Origin: Colius striatus
Taxonomy: Eukaryota; Chordata; Aves; Coliiformes; Coliidae
DNA length: 64,000 nucleotides
Direction of reading: 5' to 3'
NCBI RefSeq assembly: GCF_028858725.1
Contig: NC_084759.1
Coordinates: 87,774,944 to 87,838,943, forward strand
Position 1 is the first letter of the stretch. Every line of letters begins with the position of its first letter. The notes below the pieces were generated by a model. It saw nothing but the letters and a program-made list of their open reading frames with translations, did not search any database and was not told the origin of the DNA. This document shows positions 35,541-45,600 of the stretch, piece after piece. The position numbers were made by a program, and so were the translations under genes.

Positions 35541-35731
35541 CGGGAGCAGGGAGGGGCTTTTGGTGTGTACGCGTGTGTACCTTTCCAGAGAAAAGCCCCT
35601 AATTTTTCAAATTGGAGCTTCGGCCCCCTCCCCCTTCACTCGCATGGGAGACACGAGGAGAGATTCTTTAGTCCTGTACTTAACACTTCACAGTGTTTTT
35701 AGCAATTAAGGCGAGAGGGGGGTGGGTATAA

Positions 35732-35842
35732 AGATAAGCCACTTTTTCGCCCTGCAAGTGTGAACGATAAGATAACAGTAAGCTGGGGCAAAACGTCTCC
35801 TTACAACCTCCCCCCAGCGATTCTGATCGGTCACCTCTTATC
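35732..35842. promoter_or_regulatory. Cluster of GATA-type sites
   Basis: Four GATAA cores lie within 111 bases: 35733-35737, 35766-35770, 35771-35775 and one in reverse orientation at 35838-35842. The middle two are in tandem (gataagataac). Such spacing is common in GATA-factor enhancers, and the segment lies between CpG islands. Function is inferred from motif density alone. Confidence 0.4.
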
Positions 35843-37478
35843 GCAGAAAATGTTCATTTCGAAAACACCTTCAAAAAAAAAAAAAGCCCAAAACCAAACA
35901 TCAACCAAGGGAAAATAAAAGCATATTCCCTTTAGAAATGCCATTAAAAAAAAAAAAAACAAAACATCCTCACTTCGTCTCCCTGCGTCGTCGTTGTCCC
36001 CGCCACCGCGGTACCCAAGGCAGCAACAGCTTCCTAGCGCCTCTCGGCAGACCAATCAGGTAGGTTAATCAGAGGGCTGAAACCTACCCGGCGCCCAGAT
36101 TAGCACCGAGCCCCACTCATTCCCCGCCGCTCCCTGGCCTTGCCCGTCCGCCACCCCAGTCGCAGGCGGGGAACTCGGCCCGCCTCACCAAACCCCTCGC
36201 TGCCGGCAAAACATTGAGCTGCGCTGGGGATAGCTCCTGCAGACTCCAGGTGAAGCACAGCGAGAGCTTTTTTGCAGGTCGCACCGCTGCAGCACCCCCG
36301 ACGGCATCGGGCAGCGGAGGCGGCGAGGCTCTCACCGCCCCGCCCTCAGCCAAACTGCAGGATCCGCTGTTGGCGGCTGTGCTCGGCGTCGAGTCTCTTC
36401 AGCTTCCTTCCCCTCCCTCCCCCCAAGACTCTCCCGGCCGCTTCCTACCCCGCGGTCGCCCCCCGCGCCCCGTCGCCCGGCAGGCACACGCGGGCACGGC
36501 GTCCAGCGGTGGCCCTGCCCTCTGCCGCACCGGGCAAGGCCCCGCCGCGTCCACCCCGGGGCCCGCGGGTAGGATGCGAGGGCTGCTTGTCGCCAGCCTC
36601 AGGCAGAGGGTCTCGGCGTGCCCGTGTCTGCCGCGGTTACGGCTGGGGCTACACACTGCTTCCCCGTGTCCTAGGGCCTCCCCCCAGGCCCGGAGTTTCC
36701 CCTCTCCCGTCTTTCAGCCGTCGCCACCTACGATAAGCTGAGATGCCAAGTAGAGAAGGCTTCTCGTCACCTCCCCGAGGGCAAGGTGCGGTCGCGCCAT
36801 GTCCTCGCTGCCCTGGGAAACCTCCGCACGGGCCTCCACGCGAGGCAGCGGAATGTGTGTGGCATAGGTGGGGCGGGCGTTCCCTTATTCCCCGGAACAG
36901 CCACAGACAAGGCCTCGAGTAAGAGCCTGGACAGCAGCGACCTCGGAAAGCCTCGACGTGCTCCAGTCTGGAGCAGAACCAGGGTGGCTCGGCGGAGAGC
37001 CGAGACAGCACCGGGGGGGACTTCCCCGGGCTGACCGCATCACCCGTCTCCTCCGTCCCCCTTCTCAGAAACCCGTCGGTGCCGTGCTCTCGAAGTGAGT
37101 GGGTCAGCAGCTGATGACGGGGCGGGGGGGGGGGAAGAAGAGAGCGAGTGAAAAAAAAAACCCTAAACCCAACAAAACACCACCCTCCCAAAGCCTAGCC
37201 TGGCGCGATTACTCATCCCCCAAGTTCCCCTAAGTCAGAGAAACTTGGCAAAGTCCCAAGGCCGAGCCGTTAGCACGGTCTGAGGCTTCCCGGGCACCTT
37301 CCGCCCCGGGGCCGGGGCCGAGGGCTCAGGGCACAGTGGGGGACCCAGGGCCGCAGCTGGGGGCCGAGGCGGCGGGGAATGAGCGTCCCCGTCCCCGGTG
37401 CTCTTCGCGCTCGAGTTATTGTGGAGCGTTTTATCTTCACAGTCACATCGGCAGCTAACGAAGCTCGGCGGCTGCAGC

Positions 37479-37564
37479 CCACACGACTTTGGTTCTCTGC
37501 ATTTATCCTTCAATAAAAGCCGATTCCTTTATTAGAAACAGGAGACGTGTCTCCTACCGCCCCT
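37479..37564 (+). repeat. Duplicated ~86-bp block, copy 1
   Basis: This block matches 37910-37997 with a few substitutions and small indels; both contain cacacgactt, gcatttat, caataaaag and cctttattagaaacag. Inside each is an inverted pair AATAAA and TTTATT (here 37512-37517 and 37528-37533). The copies are about 431 bases apart. Confidence 0.9.
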
Positions 37565-37909
37565 ATCAAATCCCAACTGGCAAGGCGCAGCCGACACCTC
37601 CCCCTCAGCCCCCCCCCCCCCGCCTGAGAGGGGGCAGGCGGCACCACCCCCGGCCTACGCCCCCCCCCCGGACCCCCCACTGCGAGCATCTCGCTCTCCC
37701 TCACCCAGCCCCCCCACGATTAGGGGCAGCCCTCGCCTCCTTCCACTGGGGCGACCAACGCCCCCTCTCCAAGATCCCCCCCAGGCAAGAGCGGCCGAGG
37801 CCAGCTGGCCCCCTTTCGCTACAGTCCCCCCTCCCAAAACAACCCGCGTCGGCACGGGCAGCCGCTTCTTCCCCCCCTCCGCCAAATCAATCGCCCCCAC
37901 CAAGCGCAC

Positions 37910-37997
37910 CCACACGACTTTCGTTCCCCTGCATTTATCGTTCAATAAAAGTCGTTTCCTTTATTAGAAACAGAGGAGACGCTTCTCCCACCGCCCT
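37910..37997 (+). repeat. Duplicated ~86-bp block, copy 2
   Basis: The second copy of the block at 37479-37564, same orientation. The AATAAA (37944-37949) and TTTATT (37960-37965) arms are kept intact with the same 10-base spacing, while the bases between them differ at two positions. The C-rich DNA between the copies is much less alike. Confidence 0.9.
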
Positions 37998-38496
37998 CAC
38001 CTCCTGCCCCCTACGCGAGCGCAGCCGGCGGCCCCCTTCCATGCGCGGCCCGCCCCACCCCCCCCCGCTTCCACCACTGCCGCCCCCTAAAAATAACAAT
38101 AACAGTAATAACAATAATAACAGCCGCCGTCCCCAGCAGTCGCAGCAGCCAGCCCCCCCCCGCGCCCGAGCCCAGCCCCCTCCTCCCCTCCCCTCTCAAA
38201 TCCCCCATCACTAGGCGCAGCCACCCCCACACACCCCCCCGCCTTTCCACAGGCGCAGCCAACGACCCAGCAAATCCCCTCGCCAGGCAAGGCTCGGCCC
38301 CTGCCCGCCTCGCAGGCCCCCCCCCCGTGCCCCCCTCCCCCGCGGGCACCGAGCAGGTCTGCGCGACGGCTCCTTGGTGCGACTCCGATCGGAGCAGCCG
38401 CCGCCGCCGCAGCCGCTACCGGGCGGGGAAGGTTTCCCCAGCCGTTGCCGGGAGAGCCGGTGCTCGGAGGATGCCAGCCCGCCTCCGCTGTGCCGC

Positions 38497-38534
38497 TCCG
38501 TGCCCTGCCCCGCCGTCCGTGCCCTGCCCCGCCG
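38497..38534 (+). repeat. 19-bp minisatellite, two full units
   Basis: The unit tccgtgccctgccccgccg is repeated twice in tandem (38497-38515, 38516-38534) with a partial third unit. It lies within a CpG island. Confidence 0.9.
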
Positions 38535-39960
38535 TGCCCCTCCTCCGCGCCGCGGCTGCGGGGAGAGAGCCCGGCGGCGATCTCCCCGCTGAGGAGGGGC
38601 CGGGACGGAGCACGCTCTGTATCGCATTAAATTAATCGCCCGGCTCCGGAGGAGGCAGGTGATTCTGCCAAACACAATGAGGGGTTTTGAGCGCTGCGGA
38701 ATAAAGCGCCGTTCATGAGGCCGTAGGCGGCGGTGCCCGGCTCCGCTGCGGGATCGCTGGATCCCGGGGGATCCTGGCGCTGCTCTCCGCCGCCTAATCG
38801 CCGGGAGCTCCAGCTCGGCGCACCCCACCTTCGCCCTCGGGATGCAAAAAGGGAGGGAGAGGGATGAAGCATCGAGCAGCCGCCCCGGCAGCGGGAGAGC
38901 AGCAGTCCCCAGAGAGACGAGGGGGCTACAGACAACTACCCCGCCTTCCCCTCCCGCGGGGCGGCGGCCCCCTGGCATGGGGGGCGAGCATCGGCCTCCC
39001 GCAGCAGGGGGGCAGGGGCCAAGAGGCAGGGACCACGCAGCCCGCCGGGCCGGGCAGGGAGCGCGGGGCCCCCGGGCGGCCCCCGGGCGGCCGGCGCGGC
39101 GCGGCCCGAGTTCAGGCGGTGGCAGGCGTTGTTTTCCTCGGAGAGCGGAGGAGGAGGAGGAAATCTCCGGATTTTTAATGAGGGGGTGCAGCAGGGCTGA
39201 GCACTGGGATTACACGGCGCGGAGACAGAGCTGCGGGCTGTGTGTGCGCAAGGCTGGTAGTCTCCGCCCGTCTGCCTGCTAATCGCACGTTTTCCGCTGT
39301 TAAAAAGAAACCGAGACGTTGTGGCCGAGCCCAGCGCTGTCTCTGTGACTGTGACATGAAAAGATGGCGCTCTCTCCCCTCCCCCAGCCTCCCTCTCGGC
39401 TTACACTTCCTCCCCAACAGCTTTTTGCCTTCCAGTTTTTTAAAGCCCTCTTTTCTCCCTCCCTTCTCCTCCTTCTCTCCCTGCCGGACACCACCAGTTT
39501 CCCAGCCGGTCGGTGGGTGCTTCTTGTAGCGACGATTTTTTTTTTTTGTTTCTTTCTTTTTTTCTTGAATATCTACCTCGCTATTTTCGCCTCTTTTTCT
39601 CGGAAACCTCGATCTCCCTCTCTTTATGTCTCGCTCTTTTGTGAACTTCTGCGGCTAATGGGAGGCAGTTTGCAGGAGGCGGGGGGGGAAGAATGTGAGG
39701 AAAAGCTGGGAGGGTGTTTCCCAGCCGCTTCTCCCCCGTTCACCTATTTCCTCCCTCTTCTTCGAGCCACATCGAGGTGTTTGCGTGCCGGGGGGAGGGG
39801 GTAGGAAGGAGGCTCCGGGAGCTGCCTGCCCGCGCCGCCGACCTGGTGGTGCTAGAGTTGCCCCCGCCGCCGCGGGAGCGCCCGCCGGAGGCAGTCGGGG
39901 GCAGCCGCGATGGGCTGGCGCGGCGAGAGGCCTCCCCGTCGGAGGAGTTCATATCGGTTT

Positions 39961-41040
39961 AGAAATACTGCGTGGTGCTGCACGCACTAAGGTGGTCCCG
40001 ACTCCCGGAGTGGGTCGGTGAGGCTGAATGTAGCCCCTCTCTGAGGCAGGTGTGCTGCTCCAATGCCTTCCACCTCGCTCCCAGAGATCATCACCAGATT
40101 GCATCAAGTGCTAAGTTGGGGTTTTTCTCCCATTTTTGTTTTTTTTTAAAGAAAGCCTGCAAATTAAATTCAGTGCTGCTCTCTCCTATTTTAGTCTGTG
40201 ACTTGCATTTAGCGCTGGGGCGCTGCTTGCAAGGGGTGCATGAAGGCCTCAGAGATTAACTGCACGGTCCGGCTCAGACTCTTGTCAGCTACCAGCGAGT
40301 TGTTAGGGGCCGCCGAGGAGTTGCACGATCCCGTGTGCTCTCGGGGCGTACTGCTGCCGGCTGGCCGTTCTCAACCCGGGACAAGTGATTCTTGTCTGTG
40401 AGGTCAGGGTGGCAACAGCTCCTTCTGCGCCTGCAGATCAGTTTGCGTAAGGATTTGCATTGCGGGAGGACAGGTATTTTTCCTCCCCATGGATGGTAAA
40501 AATGCAAAATTAGCGTGACTGTTTCTAGGCAGAGGCGCTGCGCTTACGTGATCTCGCCGAACCTGTCGGTTGTGCTTTCTGGAAACCGGACACCTTTATC
40601 AATGGCGACTGGAGCTGTTCTCCTGGGCGCTCACCGTATTTATCGACATCTAACCTCAGGCAGCCCGCGAGCACCGTGTCATGGCCCTTGGCCTGCCCGC
40701 TGATGTCCATGGGGCTGCCTGTGCCCCACAGTATAACCCGGCCTGACTGTGAAGGATGTATGGCTTTTACAGACGTGTCCCTTCTCCAGCACCTACTTCA
40801 TCTATGTGTTATCAAGGGATGGCGCATGGAGTGACTGAGCCTAATAAGTTGTCCACTTGTTCATTTCAGGAGCATTGATTTCTGGTTCCAAGGCACTCTG
40901 TTCTAGCTCTGGCTACAGCTGCGGGGCATTTCGCAGCTGGTCTTTTGCCTAGACAAATATCAGCGAGAATGTGAGCGTTATTAGCCACATAAATAAATCA
41001 TTAACGTGCACACAAATGTTATTTTAACATAACTTCCAAG
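39961..41040. other. Non-coding spacer
   Basis: No gene is recognised. It contains a POU octamer in reverse form at 40453-40460 and a T run near 40137-40147. Confidence 0.4.
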
Positions 41041-41770
41041 GAGCAGAAAATATCCCGTCGGGGCGAGATGGAGAGGTGCGTTGTCTCGGCCCGGCCTCTG
41101 CACAGCCTGGCCGGCAGCGGTGGGTGGGGGTCGGCACACCCCCCCCCCCCCCCCCCCCGGCGGGAAGCCGAGAAGGGGAGGCACAGCTCCTGGGCTCTCG
41201 ATTGAACATTAACCGGGCCGGCCTGCCGCGGCAACAGCCGTGGGGCCTTGCCTCGCAGACCTTTGTCTGCTCTCCTGAGGCCGGGCGGGGACCGGCGGCC
41301 GCTTTTTCCCCCCTCAACGCGACGGCACTAATGAGATTACCGGCCGGCTGGCCGCAGATGATGCTGCGAAGCACCGAGCCCACGGGCTGCAGTCCGGCCC
41401 AGTACAGCCGCTACACTTCGTTAACCCAGAGCCCGTGGCAGAAACGACGTTGGCTTTTGGCCTCTCGCGAAGGGCTGCCGGCTCGCCCGGCGCCCGCCCC
41501 CTCCCCTCGCCGTGCCCATGCTCGTGCCCCGGCGGCGGCGGGCGGAACGGGGAGCGGCAGCCGCCGCCGCCACCGCCCAGGCCGCGCTCGCCCTGCCCCG
41601 TGGAATCCCGCGGCTGCCAGTAAAGCCCTGCCTGGGACCCGTGCCAAGGCGGTCTCGCTTTGATATTCCGCGCCACGGCCGCTCCTCCGCATGCTGCTAA
41701 TCACGCAAAGGCGAGCGAGCTTGCTCCGGCGCTCTCCGTAATAAACACCGAGCGCGTTTCACCGGGGTCC
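41041..41770. promoter_or_regulatory. CpG island 9
   Basis: CpG-dense DNA with approximate edges and a 20-base C tract at 41139-41158. No exon is recognised. Confidence 0.45.
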
Positions 41771-42479
41771 CAAAGTAAATATTGTATCGGGGGAAGCGGG
41801 GCTGCGCTGGAAAGCTGAAATCTTCCACTTTTTCGCACTTAGCAACGGACTGAAGCATTGCGCGCTCCCTCTCCGAGCCAGGCTCGGTGTGATTTACTTT
41901 CTGGTTGCGATGCAGATATTCACTTGTCAGTTCAAGGACAGGACAGAAACTGTGCAAGCGGAGTCTTGTGAACGGAAGTCTCCCATTTACGAGGTTCTGC
42001 TCCACCACCAAAAGCCACCTTTACAGCACCTTTGTTTCGCAGGCAGCTGCTTTATTTCCCCCTCTGCCCCGGACACATCTCCATCCGACCCTTCTTCCAC
42101 GTCTCGCTCTTCAGATGCATTCGCAGTCTTTTCCTGACTGACCCTTGGGGAGGCGGCGGGCGGGGGAGCACAAGGGGGAGGGAGACCGTGAGAGGTTGAT
42201 GATGAATGACAAGGCAAATGATAAGAGCCGAAGCGACAGCAAAAGCAAACAGAAGTGGTCTCTGCTCTCCGGCAGGGCCCGCCCTGTCCGCAGCCACAGG
42301 ACTCGTGCCTGTGCCATGAAAGCAGGGTTGGTCTCCGAAGGCAGCCCGGCTTCTCCGGGGCGAGATAAACACATTTTCGGTCACGTGGCGAGCCTATATG
42401 GTGCCATGCTCCTATTTGCCTTCCCCTCTCGCTTTTCTCAGTAACATGCCATCCGGTAGCCACCTCCAAATCTAACCTC
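41771..42479. other. Non-coding spacer
   Basis: Moderate-GC DNA between islands. I see no gene, repeat or clear motif cluster. Confidence 0.35.
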
Positions 42480-44110
42480 ACCTCCTTGGCGCCCAGCCAG
42501 CTCGCCTTGGCCTGGCCATGCGAGAAGCCGCGGCATCCCTGGGGAGGCTGCACCCCAAGCCGGGCTGGGGCAGGGTCCGGCTGCATCTCGGTTTGCGGCA
42601 ACGGCTTGGACCGTGACTCGAGGCTAGGGCAGGGACTGGCAAGTTGGCAGCAGGGGGCTGGGGCAGAAGCTGGCCACATAGGATGCGGAGCAGGGGCCGG
42701 TGTTGGCCGCATCCGCGGAACAGGGTGCGGAGAGAGTGCGGTGACGCCGAGAAGGGGCCGGGTGGGGTTTTACCCAGAAACCGCATGTGTGGGCGGTTTC
42801 GGCTTCGGGGGGGCAGTCACACATCTTTGGGAGCGTCGGAGTGGCCTCCACAGAGAGAAGGCAAGGAGGGGGGAAAGGGGGACCGGGGCACTGGCGGGAG
42901 ACGCCAGCTTTGGTGCTTTGAAATGGCTGAAAAGGGTGTCCCCGGGCATCCCCTTCCCGGCAGCAGTGCCGGCGAGCCCCGTCGCCCCGAGCACCGCGGC
43001 TGCCTGAAGCAGCCCTGGCTGATTACGGGAACAATGAGGCACCGCGGGCGCGCCCGGTGCCTCCGTGCCGGGGCCAGGCGGGGGCAGCGCCGCAGGGCCG
43101 GGGGTGCGGACGGCGGGGGAGGCGGGCGGAGGGAGCGAGAGGCTGGAGTCAGCCAAGCCCTCCCCCCCGCCCGGCGGAACGAGCGTGCCGTTTAATCCCT
43201 TTATCCCCGCTCGCTGGTGGCGGTGCGAACCACCGGGCCGGCCGCCACCCGCCAGCCGCCCGGGGAGGCGACGTGCTGGCTCCGTGGCGCAGATGTCGCC
43301 GGGCCGGAGCACGGAGCCTGTCCTTACCGGCACCACCTTCACACCGGCGGCAGCGAGGGAGAGGCGTAGGGGGGAGGCCCTCCCTTGGCTACGGATCCAG
43401 GGATCCTCGCCCTTCGGAGCCCCGAAGGGCTGCCAGCCGTGGGCACCGGAGCCATGCGCCGGAACCCTGCGCGGGGCCCCGCGGCCGCCGTGTCTCCCCG
43501 CTCGCGGGACAGGCCTCAGTGTCTCTCCGCAGGCACACGGGCTGCAGCCTCCCCTCTCCCCGCCCCCCCCCCCGCGCGAGGCGATGAGCAGCCCCCGCTG
43601 AGGTGCCCAGGTTGGGCAGCCGCTACTCGTTTGTCCGTGCTCCGAAGTCCAGCAATTATGAAAATACCCGGGATGCTCTCCCGTTTGATCTGAACTTCCC
43701 CGGAACGATCCCTTCTCATACGGAGCATGAAAATGCATCTCGGACGTGCAAAGTGAAATACAGAGCTCCTTTCATCCCCTTTTGTTACCCGTACCGGGCT
43801 CGTTTCTCCGGCCTCGCATTCCCAAAACGCCGGGAAAAGAGACGGAAAAAGGTTCCCGGGGTAGGCGGCGGGACATGGGAGCAGCCCAGGCCGCCAGTTG
43901 TCATGGCGAGGCCAAGCGTCTTGCCAAGTTATGTGCGACTAATGGGTTTGTGCCCCGCTCGGCTACGGGTTCACCTTCCCGCTCCCCGCCGACCTCACCA
44001 CCCGCGCCCCGGGAGGCTGCGGCCGCCCCGGTGCCCCGTCCCGCTGACTGACGCTGCTCGCGTATCACACGCTGCCGCGTTCGGAGGCGGAGGCGCGGGT
44101 GGGGGCTCCC
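42480..44110. promoter_or_regulatory. CpG island 10
   Basis: CpG-dense DNA with approximate edges. The part near 42540-42740 contains degenerate GGGGC(A/T)GG-type repeats. The 322-codon open frame on the minus strand is low-complexity and has no recognisable domain. Confidence 0.5.
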
Positions 44111-44992
44111 ATCAACGGGAGCTCAGTCCCTCAACGACTTCAAGCTGTGAGCCTTCCCACCTCTTGTTTCAGTTTTGATAACGGAGAGTAACGAGGCACT
44201 GAACGTACCGTACCGTAGGTTTAGTATGTCCACGCAACCGTGGATATGATTTTCAAGACTCCCGAGAGCCATGCCTGGGATTTTTAGTTATCTCTTTTTC
44301 TTCCCCTTCAGAGAGATAGTAAGAAAGTTTATGCTGTCTTGAAAACTACTCCTCCGGTGTAAGAAAAACACTCTGACCATTCGCTGGAGGCCATTTTACG
44401 CAACTTCAAGGAGGTTAAGAGCTCGCAGAATTTCAGGAATACCAGGTGTCTCCGTAATACCTTTTCCCCTTTCCCCGCCATTCATTCAGGCAAGCCAGGA
44501 GCTCTGCATGCCTGTGATAGACAATGGCTTCCCATCTCTCTCTTTTCCACTAGAAAACGGACGGACTTCTTCCCCATTCTGTCCATGTACGTTGGGGAGA
44601 AAAAGCCTGCAACATAGCTGCGAGATGAAGGGATGCTTGTGAAGGAGGGCATGGAGTAAAGGAGGCTGCCCTAACTACGTGGGTTGCTTTTTTTATTTTG
44701 CTGGAATTTGCAATTTCATCTCGAGGAGCATTGGTAGATGCGGCACGAATGAAATTGTGCTGCTGCAAAACAAAGCTGAGCAAACAGGAGAAGGAGAATT
44801 ATCTGAACTGCTTTTGAAATGTTGTCATGTTTGTTAACAGCTGCTTAACTCTGGTGTCTAACAAGCCCTTGGAAAAGAAGTTTTATTAATTAAAAAATAA
44901 AGGCAATCCCCCTGCTTGCTTACAATTAAATGATGACAGTTTATAATGCATTCCTTCAAGACCTCCAGTAGTATCGGGGCTCAGGGGACTTG
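44111..44992. other. AT-richer non-coding DNA
   Basis: No gene is recognised. Composition falls sharply from the CpG island into ordinary DNA that continues to about 52.2 kb. Confidence 0.4.
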
Positions 44993-45600
44993 AAATACCT
45001 AATTCATAGATTTTTTTAAACCAAGAACGGACCGTTATGATCAGCTGGTCTGACCTGCGACATATCACGGGCCAGTGAATTTCAGCCAGACGTTCTTGTA
45101 TCAGACTCATAAATTCTGGCTGAGCTTTTAACCTGGCATACAATCTTGCTCCCAAGACTTTTAAAGCATAGAAAACTCACTGCTTGCCTCAGTTGTTCCA
45201 GTGGTTATGTCCCCTCACTGGTTTAAAGGAAAAAAAAAACACACTTATTTCTGCTCAGAATTCATAGAGCTTCATTTTCCAACATAGGATTTTCATTATG
45301 CCTTTGTCTGCCACATTAAAGAGAGCTCTACTATCACAAATCTCCCCATAGAGACACTTAGGGCACTTAAAGACTATGATCAAACCAAGTCATAGCCTCC
45401 TCTTGGATAAATTAATAGATGGGATTTCTTTAGCCTTTTGCAATAAGATGCGATTCCCAAACCTTGAATCACTCTTGTAGCTCTTTTCTGATCCCATATT
45501 AATTTGCTGGTCCACTTTTAACACACAAACACCAAAACAGAGCTGGACAAAGTATTCCAGCTATGGTCTCATTCGTGTCAGAAGTGTTAATGGCATCATT
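44993..45600 (-). mobile_element. CR1 LINE, 3'-end fragment (old, 5'-truncated)
   Basis: The plus strand reads as the reverse complement of the 3' end of an old CR1 retroposon. Recognisable pieces, in order, are aattcatagatttttttaa, gatcagctggtctgacct, gttccagtggttatg, ttatgcctttgtctgcc, tcttgtagctcttttctga, and gagctggacaaagtattcca with ctatggtctca after it. CR1 is a LINE typical of birds, crocodilians and turtles, usually truncated at the 5' end as here. The copy is diverged and has no intact reverse-transcriptase frame. Its right edge is uncertain; the sequence to about 45865 may also belong to it. It is the only interspersed repeat I can name in the window. Confidence 0.85.

Larger units (their letters stand above)
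36110..39960. promoter_or_regulatory. CpG island 8 (extended, compound)
   Basis: An almost continuous GC-rich stretch with approximate edges and lower CpG density near 37.5-38.3 kb, where a C-rich duplicated block sits. It contains a 19-base minisatellite (38497-38534) and T-rich runs near 39535-39565. No coding exon is recognised. The 241-codon proline-rich open frame at 37489-38214 is a product of C-rich repeats. Confidence 0.5.

Noticed and set aside
37489-38214. 241-codon proline-rich open frame
   Set aside because: Its internal repeat comes from the duplicated 86-base block and its prolines from C runs. There is no recognisable domain.
42770-43738. 322-codon minus-strand open frame
   Set aside because: Low-complexity product of a CpG island with no domain or similarity I recognise.
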